A stretch of DNA of 64,000 nucleotides from positions 2,368,501 through 2,432,500 of the forward strand of contig NC_134366.1 in the NCBI RefSeq assembly GCF_035582795.1, given 5' to 3'. Below the pieces are notes generated by a model, which saw only the letters and a list, made by a program, of their open reading frames with translations, was not told the DNA's origin and searched no databases. Both the position numbers and the translations under genes were made by a program. The stretch's first letter is position 1. Each line of letters begins with the position of its first letter. Shown one piece after another: positions 59,601 to 64,000 of the stretch. The stretch is from Mycteria americana (Eukaryota > Chordata > Aves > Ciconiiformes > Ciconiidae).

Positions 59601-61554
59601 CACTACTGTGGCTGATGTCCAGCTTTAGTCAAAGCATTTTGTCTGGGTAAAATTCCCCTGCCATTCCAGCTAGATATGATATTCCTTCCTGCTTTTCTCA
59701 AACCAGTAACTTGCATAGCTGCAAACGATGGGACTGCTGTGGAATGCAGCCCCACATAAAGGGGGGATAAAGGGGCTGCTGATGTTTCACAGCAGCTCTC
59801 TGGAAGCTGATTATATATATTCTAAAAGGAAAACAAGAAAATGGAGTTCACCAGTTGTTATGAAAAGAATAAATTTAAATATGTATAGAGTACAATTCTT
59901 TTCCCCTATTTTACCAAAAGCCACAGATTTATTATGTTAGACACGCTGCCGTTCTGGTATCTTCAGTAGCTTTACCTGGATGCTTATGTACCACAGCAGT
60001 TGATGTTGTGGGATAGTGCTGGGATAATTTGCTTTCTTGGAGACTATTATTGCAATTGATGGGATAAACTGCTCTTATTAAGCAAGCAGCGTGAGGATAT
60101 CCTCATGGACCCATCTGTGGATGCCTAAGGAAGCAGATCATGTAGGACAGCAGAGACAATCCCTTTATGATCTGAAGCGACTGAGAAGCTGGATTTCCAG
60201 TCAGTGTGATATGGTGCTTCCAAATCTCCCTCTGATACATCTGAGGGAAGGCAGCTGAGGCTTGCCTATCAGGCAGGTGCTTTCAGTTTGTGCAACCAGG
60301 CTTATTTAAGGGAGTAGCCACAAGAGGGAAGAAAAGGCAATGATATTAACTCATGCCTTGGACTGCTGCTAAAAGGAGCCAGTGTTACAGGGTGAGGAAT
60401 TAAGACAGATTTTTCTTGTGTGGTTTGGATCTCCGCTCTTGGATTTGGTTGTGTGAACCGATGAAAACTAAAGTCAAGTAGGCCCCATAAGTCAGTATAT
60501 GGTATTACGGATGTCTCCTAGCCTTAAGAATGCATCAGCCTGGCTTTCTCCTTGCACTTTAGAGGGTTCTGCCCTGTTTGGACCTGTATCTCTAGGCTTT
60601 TTTAGACAACTGGGTCTCCTCGCAATCTTGGAGTAGCTCAGGGTGTTTGCTTACACTCCCACATACGAACAGTAATTTGCTAAGTGTAGTGTAAACTGGT
60701 TGATATGTAATATAATGCTTGCAGCCTGGAATAGAGCTGTAGCCAGTGCATCTGTTGTTTCTCATCTTGGGTGCAGCCTGAGCATCTTGAGTACAGCCTG
60801 AGCCTCTTCGCTGCCTTGACGTCTGTTCATACCACACCACCTTCTAGTCCCTTGAAAATTATTTGTTTGGTTGCCCAGGTCTCACTTTTCCCCTTCTGCT
60901 CTATCCAATGACACTTCTTTCTTTAGTGCATTGTAGTAAAACAACATTTTTTGTCCTTTGAGCTGGTCCCTGCCTAACCTTGCTACGCCTTCAGCCATGT
61001 GATCCCCTTCTGGCTTTGCACCAGCCGTGCTCTCTGTCTGCATCGGCTCTCAACATGTGCAACATCTGAGGACAAACTACTGCTCTAAGATGCAGACATA
61101 CTAAGGAGATAATAACAGAGCCAGCAAAAAGCTGATGTTTACACTGATTTTTACTTCTAATTTATCCCCCCCATAACCCTAATATTTCAGATTTGATTTT
61201 TCTGGTCTTTAGTTCATTGTTTAGTTCATCTCAATTCAGCTTATCAGAGCAAGACCTGTGTCTTTTCACCAACATGCTTCAGGGCAGACTGCAACAAATT
61301 ATTTGGTCATTTAAAGCAATGAAATAACTAATTGCCATGGGTCTATTATATTTCACAAAGAACCAGCCGGTCGATCGCTGAAAGCTCTCAGTCTTTTCTT
61401 CTGACAGATACTAAAGAAACTGAAGGGCCTTGCCTTGGAGACAGAAGCCGAGCTGGAGAGACAGGACGAAGCTCTCGATTCCATCACTACCTCCGTAGAC
61501 CGCGCGACGTTGAATATCGACAAGCAGAACCGCAGAATAAAGAAACTAACGTAG
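41142..61554 (+). CDS. SNAP47: Synaptosomal-associated protein 47 (Qb,Qc-SNARE)
   Basis: Four coding exons: 41142-41638 (exon begins 41083), 47213-47697, 51661-51791 and 61408-61554, giving 420 codons ending in TAG. Residues about 1-105 and 170-310 look like PH/GRAM-type beta-rich folds. The first SNARE motif spans about residues 121-175, with zero-layer Gln143 in HYQGEQFDNI. The second spans about 355-417, with Gln390 in ELERQDEAL. Both glutamines align with those of SNAP-25 (Q53, Q174). The linker lacks the palmitoylated cysteine cluster of SNAP-25, as expected for SNAP47. It is known to take part in SNARE complexes of secretory and synaptic or intracellular vesicle fusion, including regulated AMPA-receptor insertion. 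The start is the conserved MNEDIRIHSWPC. An in-frame upstream extension is possible. Confidence 0.96.
42231..42270 (+). repeat. 20-bp tandem duplication
   Basis: TTTCCTAGAGTTTCCAGGAG followed by TTTCCTAGAGTTATCAGGAG, two mismatches, in SNAP47 intron 2. Confidence 0.85.
43507..43563. repeat. GT run and C-rich tract
   Basis: A short (GT)n run followed after about 20 bp by CCCCCCTCCCTCCCCCCCGC (43541-43560). On the minus strand this is a G-rich run of four or more G blocks. Confidence 0.8.
46313..46344 (+). repeat. 15-bp tandem duplication
   Basis: TTGGTGGGAAGAGTA is repeated twice in direct succession (first copy preceded by T-rich sequence), followed by a partial third start CTGGTGAGG. In SNAP47 intron 2. 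Confidence 0.75.
47213..47697 (+). CDS. SNAP47: SNAP47 exon 3: end of Qb SNARE and central PH-like domain
   Basis: The acceptor is TTTTCTCCACTAG and the donor GTATGT is at 47698. The exon encodes LLTELESPSWWPFSSKLWK, then beta-rich sequence GIIIRIPVIITHR, VKPGKLTLFASGLEI and DDIRVHTPYEISVRQRF, ending in a helix ILEMQFSKKMQFLEDAL. The pattern resembles a second PH/GRAM-type fold, which is inference. The phase at the end is 1. Confidence 0.93.
47698..51660 (+). other. SNAP47: SNAP47 intron 3 (4.0 kb)
   Basis: No exon or gene seen. Two stretches, about 49865-50010 and 50890-50950, share wording like TGTGCTGGATCA.GCCA and resemble an old amniote repeat, weakly. A pyrimidine tract lies at 49341-49375. 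Confidence 0.5.
51661..51791 (+). CDS. SNAP47: SNAP47 exon 4: variable linker into Qc SNARE
   Basis: The acceptor TTTCTCTTGCAG and donor GTATAA give 131 nt, phases 1 to 0. The encoded segment is polar and Gln/Glu-rich (VQLQKQEKISQEEAKELKQ), leading into the second SNARE helix. The beginning (ATGLLGGVVQPSS) aligns with the less conserved linker in mammals. Confidence 0.9.
54270..54400 (+). mobile_element. Possible ancient MIR/CORE-SINE-like fragment
   Basis: TTTATAGTTGAGAAGCGGGT, GGGAACCAGGAGACTTGTCT and AGCTGTGTGGCCTTAAGCAG resemble pieces of old SINE cores. Diverged; located in SNAP47 intron 4. Confidence 0.4.
55320..55339. repeat. G-run (G13-A-G6)
   Basis: Nearly uninterrupted G tract in SNAP47 intron 4; G-quadruplex-capable in principle and prone to sequencing error. 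Confidence 0.85.
57050..57660. mobile_element. Possible ancient amniote repeat, two fragments
   Basis: The piece near 57050-57160 (ATTATTATGGTGGTATCTCA, TGAGGTCTCCATTGTAAGAT) and the piece near 57535-57660 (TAATTTGCCTGAAGTTGCAC, AAATCTGTGGCAGAGCCACG) resemble successive parts of one old amniote repeat, separated by about 380 bp. The first recalls the 'tattattatggtagcacctagggcccc...ccattgt' segment. Confidence 0.4.
59028..59092 (+). mobile_element. Degraded CR1 3' tail
   Basis: GGAGTAGACCAGAAGACCTT, CAGAGGTCTTTTCCAAACTT and a decayed ATACTGTGACTTTATGA follow the CR1 3'-end order with several mismatches. Located in SNAP47 intron 4. Confidence 0.75.
61408..61554 (+). CDS. SNAP47: SNAP47 exon 5: Qc SNARE motif and stop
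   Basis: The acceptor TTCTTCTGACAG is followed by 48 sense codons and TAG (61552-61554). It encodes the amphipathic helix KGLALETEAELERQDEALD with zero-layer Gln390 and the basic C-terminus NRRIKKLT. The 9.6-kb intron before it is the longest in the gene. Confidence 0.93.
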   Translation: MLKKLKGLALETEAELERQDEALDSITTSVDRATLNIDKQNRRIKKLT

Positions 61555-62995
61555 CGCCCGCAGGAGCCAGTGGGGATGGTATCGTGAGGAAGAGGAGGAT
61601 TGGGGAATTGTATTTTTCAAGACTGTTTCTTTAATAGACACTTTGATTGTGTGGGAGGTGTTTGCAATATTGTCTGGAATACGATGCTGCTGTTGTCAAG
61701 TTTCTGAGGGTTTTGAAAATGTTTCCAGACTTGGATGATGTTTGAAGGCTGTTTTAGGATTAAAAAGGCCAAGACTTTTAATTGCGGTGAAACAATGATA
61801 GTGGATTCTTTAGTACAGAAAATCTGTAAATACAGAGGAATGTGATATAATCTGAATCAACTTTTACGTGCTTTTTTTATGTTGCTGCTTTTGAAAGGTG
61901 GTTTTTTTTTTTTACTGCAATGAAGAAGTGAAGGAGAAATGAGCTGCATATGAGACTACTTTAGATGATTACAGCCTATTAATTCTCTCTCAAGGTCTTT
62001 CTTTAAAATAGTTAATAGCTGAACTAAGGGCCAGATGTCCAACTGCAAGTCATTGAGCCTTTTTTTGTAAGTTAATGCTGAGGTGAGCAAATGATGGTGA
62101 TAAAACCTTGTGTTCCCTGAGCAAATAGTTTTAATAGGTTTCAATCATGCTTTTAATGTACCCAGAAATTTTATAAGAGTAATGAAGACTTAGTGGCCAC
62201 AGCTGTCTGTTGCCATGTCCTGGGAAATCAAGAGAAGAAGGTTAGTTAATGTGCATGTATTGGTAGAGACATCTACTTATTGAGCAGATATTTTTTTTTT
62301 TGCCATTCGATAAATGTTTTGCTTACTAAAGTCACTTATATAAAGTAAGTGTCGAAGTTAAATACATGCTGCTTCTTTACAAAAAGGGACTGCTGATCTT
62401 CAATGATCATCTACACGTTTTTGTGTGTTTTATTTTTCTCCTTTAAACTGCACACATAGTGAAGGAATTGATTTTGGAGTGGAGAAAGTGATTTTCTTCA
62501 CGAGTGAATTCATTCAGTTCTTGGAGTTCACTGTTTGTATCCCTCACTTGCACACAGTGGTTTGATATTTTTGGCAATAGTCTGACATGGGATGCAGTGT
62601 CCTCAGAGCATCATGAACGTAGCCTTCACTTAGCATGATCCCTAAATACCGCGTTGGATCTGGGCTGCCGCATCTCTGATGGACGTCAGCTGAAGGTCTC
62701 TTGTCCCTTTGCTTCTCTGTCCTTCATTTTCCGAGGATTTCCCTATCGCTCATCTCCGATTCTCTAAATGGGAATTTCATGACTTGTGTGGAGCATCATG
62801 TGGTTTTTGTGTGTCTACTCCAGATTCACAGGCTGAGGGGCCTATGATCGGAGCTGTAGACATCTATATAACATTTGATAGTCGTGGTACATCCATCTAT
62901 CGTGTGGCTTTTATTTACACTAACTGGTAGTGAAGCATTTCAAGACTTCTTGTAGACCTGCATTTCTAAAATAAAAGGGAGTACTGTCAATTGTT
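61555..62995 (+). other. SNAP47: SNAP47 3' untranslated region
   Basis: AT-rich sequence without coding signal follows the TAG. The first exact AATAAA is at 62970-62975 (CTAAAATAAAAGGG), giving a 3'UTR of about 1.4 kb. From there to 64000 the sequence is AT-rich, with no recognisable gene and only variant signals, so a longer transcript end beyond the window cannot be excluded. Confidence 0.55.
62970..62975 (+). terminator. Polyadenylation signal candidate for SNAP47
   Basis: Exact AATAAA about 1.42 kb after the stop codon, followed within 60 nt by TGT/T-rich sequence (TTGTTGTCTAATAGGTTTTGT). This is the best 3'-end signal visible for this gene. Confidence 0.5.
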
Positions 62996-64000
62996 GTCTA
63001 ATAGGTTTTGTCGAGTTTACAGTTGGCTCCATTGAGACTGCAGGATGGTGGAGACCTTTTCCCCTCCTAACTTATTTGACACTATATAGGAGAGATTCCA
63101 GATAACCCATGTATCTATCACCTGTGGCAGAGAACTCCCATTTCATCAATTCCTACAGTTTACCAGCTATTTTAGTTCAAAGTAGCTGTTGTCATAGGTC
63201 TTTTTTTTTTTTAAAGTGCTTTTGTATTAAAAAATTCTTGTATTGCTTTCCAATACGACACTTTTGGTGCAATATTTTTAACGAGTGAAGCTTTGAACTG
63301 TTTATTCTACTGATAGTTGATGTGAAATTTTTCTGTTTCAGAGTAATTCAGCCTGCCTTTTAAAGAAAGGTGCAGTAAATCACGTAGAGTATGTTGTTTT
63401 CAAGATCTTACTCTACCTTGTTTTGTATTACTTCATAATAGTTTGTTAGTATTGGAGTAAAGTGTACTTCTGCACTGCAAGTTCTTAATTTACAGTCCAA
63501 GTTGTTACTGGCATGCACTTTATCCACTTGCTGAATATGGTGATTATATATACATACACTATGTACCGTGACATAAAATATTGTCTGGCGTTCTCTTGCT
63601 TGTTTCCGGTACCCAAATCACTGTTGTTTTACTGTGAAAGGAAGATATGTTTACACAAGCAATTAGTTCATGGATTTAAAAGTACACTTTGCACAAAATG
63701 TACGTTAACTGAACCTGGTGCTGACTGGGAACGAATCTCTACACTGAATTAGTCCAAACCAGGATTGCCAAAAGTAAATACTAATTACATGTTGTTTAGT
63801 TTAGCATTCTTTGTGCCATACTTTTTATTGTTGTGGTTTTTAGCATTAGCTGTTGCATCTGATTCAGTATTTTGTGGTTTGTGTTAGTCCAACATGTCCA
63901 TGCTAAAGCAAAAAATTGTAATATTGTTTGTAAGAAGTGACCCATTCTAGAGCTGTGCATTAGCTAAATTTCATGTGCCCGGAGGACTTTGAGTCTGTAA
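62996..64000. other. AT-rich sequence downstream of SNAP47, no gene seen
   Basis: No exon-like segment with matching splice sites or family similarity is visible on either strand. It may be extended SNAP47 3'UTR or intergenic DNA. Confidence 0.5.

Larger units (their letters stand above)
51792..61407 (+). other. SNAP47: SNAP47 intron 4 (9.6 kb)
   Basis: Non-coding. It contains a near-duplicate of about 17 bp (52828-52858), probable ancient SINE fragments (about 54270-54400, 57050-57160, 57535-57660), a 13-G run (55320-55332) and a degraded CR1 tail (59028-59092). Open frames here are not supported by splice or similarity evidence. Confidence 0.55.

Noticed and set aside
1..64000. tRNA, rRNA, snoRNA or microRNA genes and endogenous retrovirus sequences
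   Set aside because: No cloverleaf with A/B boxes, rRNA-like block, C/D or H/ACA box pair, or LTR/gag/pol-like translation was recognised by eye. Absence is not proven without covariance-model searches.

Overview
The window is nuclear DNA from a vertebrate, almost certainly a bird. It has small exons with GT-AG splice sites in multi-kilobase introns, one CpG island, AATAAA signals, and CR1 retrotransposon 3' ends of the avian type (a 'TTTTCCAACCT...' block followed by a short ATTCTGTG-type repeat). There is no prokaryotic gene organisation, phage, plasmid, CRISPR array or operon. I cannot name the species.

Three protein-coding genes account for nearly all the coding sequence. (1) Positions 1-23198, plus strand: the last 22 coding exons of ALS2CL (ALS2 C-terminal-like), about 829 codons covering the end of the DH-like region, the PH-like region, the MORN repeats and the C-terminal VPS9 domain. 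The first roughly 120 residues and the promoter lie to the left of the window. (2) Positions 32268-26927, minus strand: JMJD4, six coding exons, 427 residues, a JmjC-type 2-oxoglutarate/Fe(II) oxygenase. (3) Positions 33354/41142-61554, plus strand: SNAP47, four coding exons, 419 residues from the conserved start, a SNAP-25-family Qb,Qc-SNARE.

Layout: ALS2CL and JMJD4 converge tail to tail across about 24.5-26.9 kb. JMJD4 and SNAP47 diverge head to head from a CpG island at about 33.0-33.45 kb that has a CCAAT box, a GC box and an NRF1-like site. The rest is intronic, untranslated or intergenic. It holds two clear CR1 insertions, shorter CR1 tails, several probable ancient MIR/CORE-SINE-like fragments, homopolymer and ATT microsatellite tracts, short tandem duplications and a perfect 31-nt palindrome.

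The three proteins do not form a pathway: ALS2CL acts on Rab5 and endosomes, JMJD4 hydroxylates the translation termination factor eRF1, and SNAP47 acts in vesicle fusion. Only JMJD4 and SNAP47 are likely linked functionally, through a shared promoter. I found no credible undescribed system. The most useful leads are an in-frame N-terminal extension of SNAP47, a phase-0 MORN exon of ALS2CL with a weak acceptor, a 69-nt ALS2CL exon that is easy to miss, and the intronic palindrome. All exon models were made by hand translation and splice-phase matching. Family comparisons rest on remembered mammalian proteins, with no database search.
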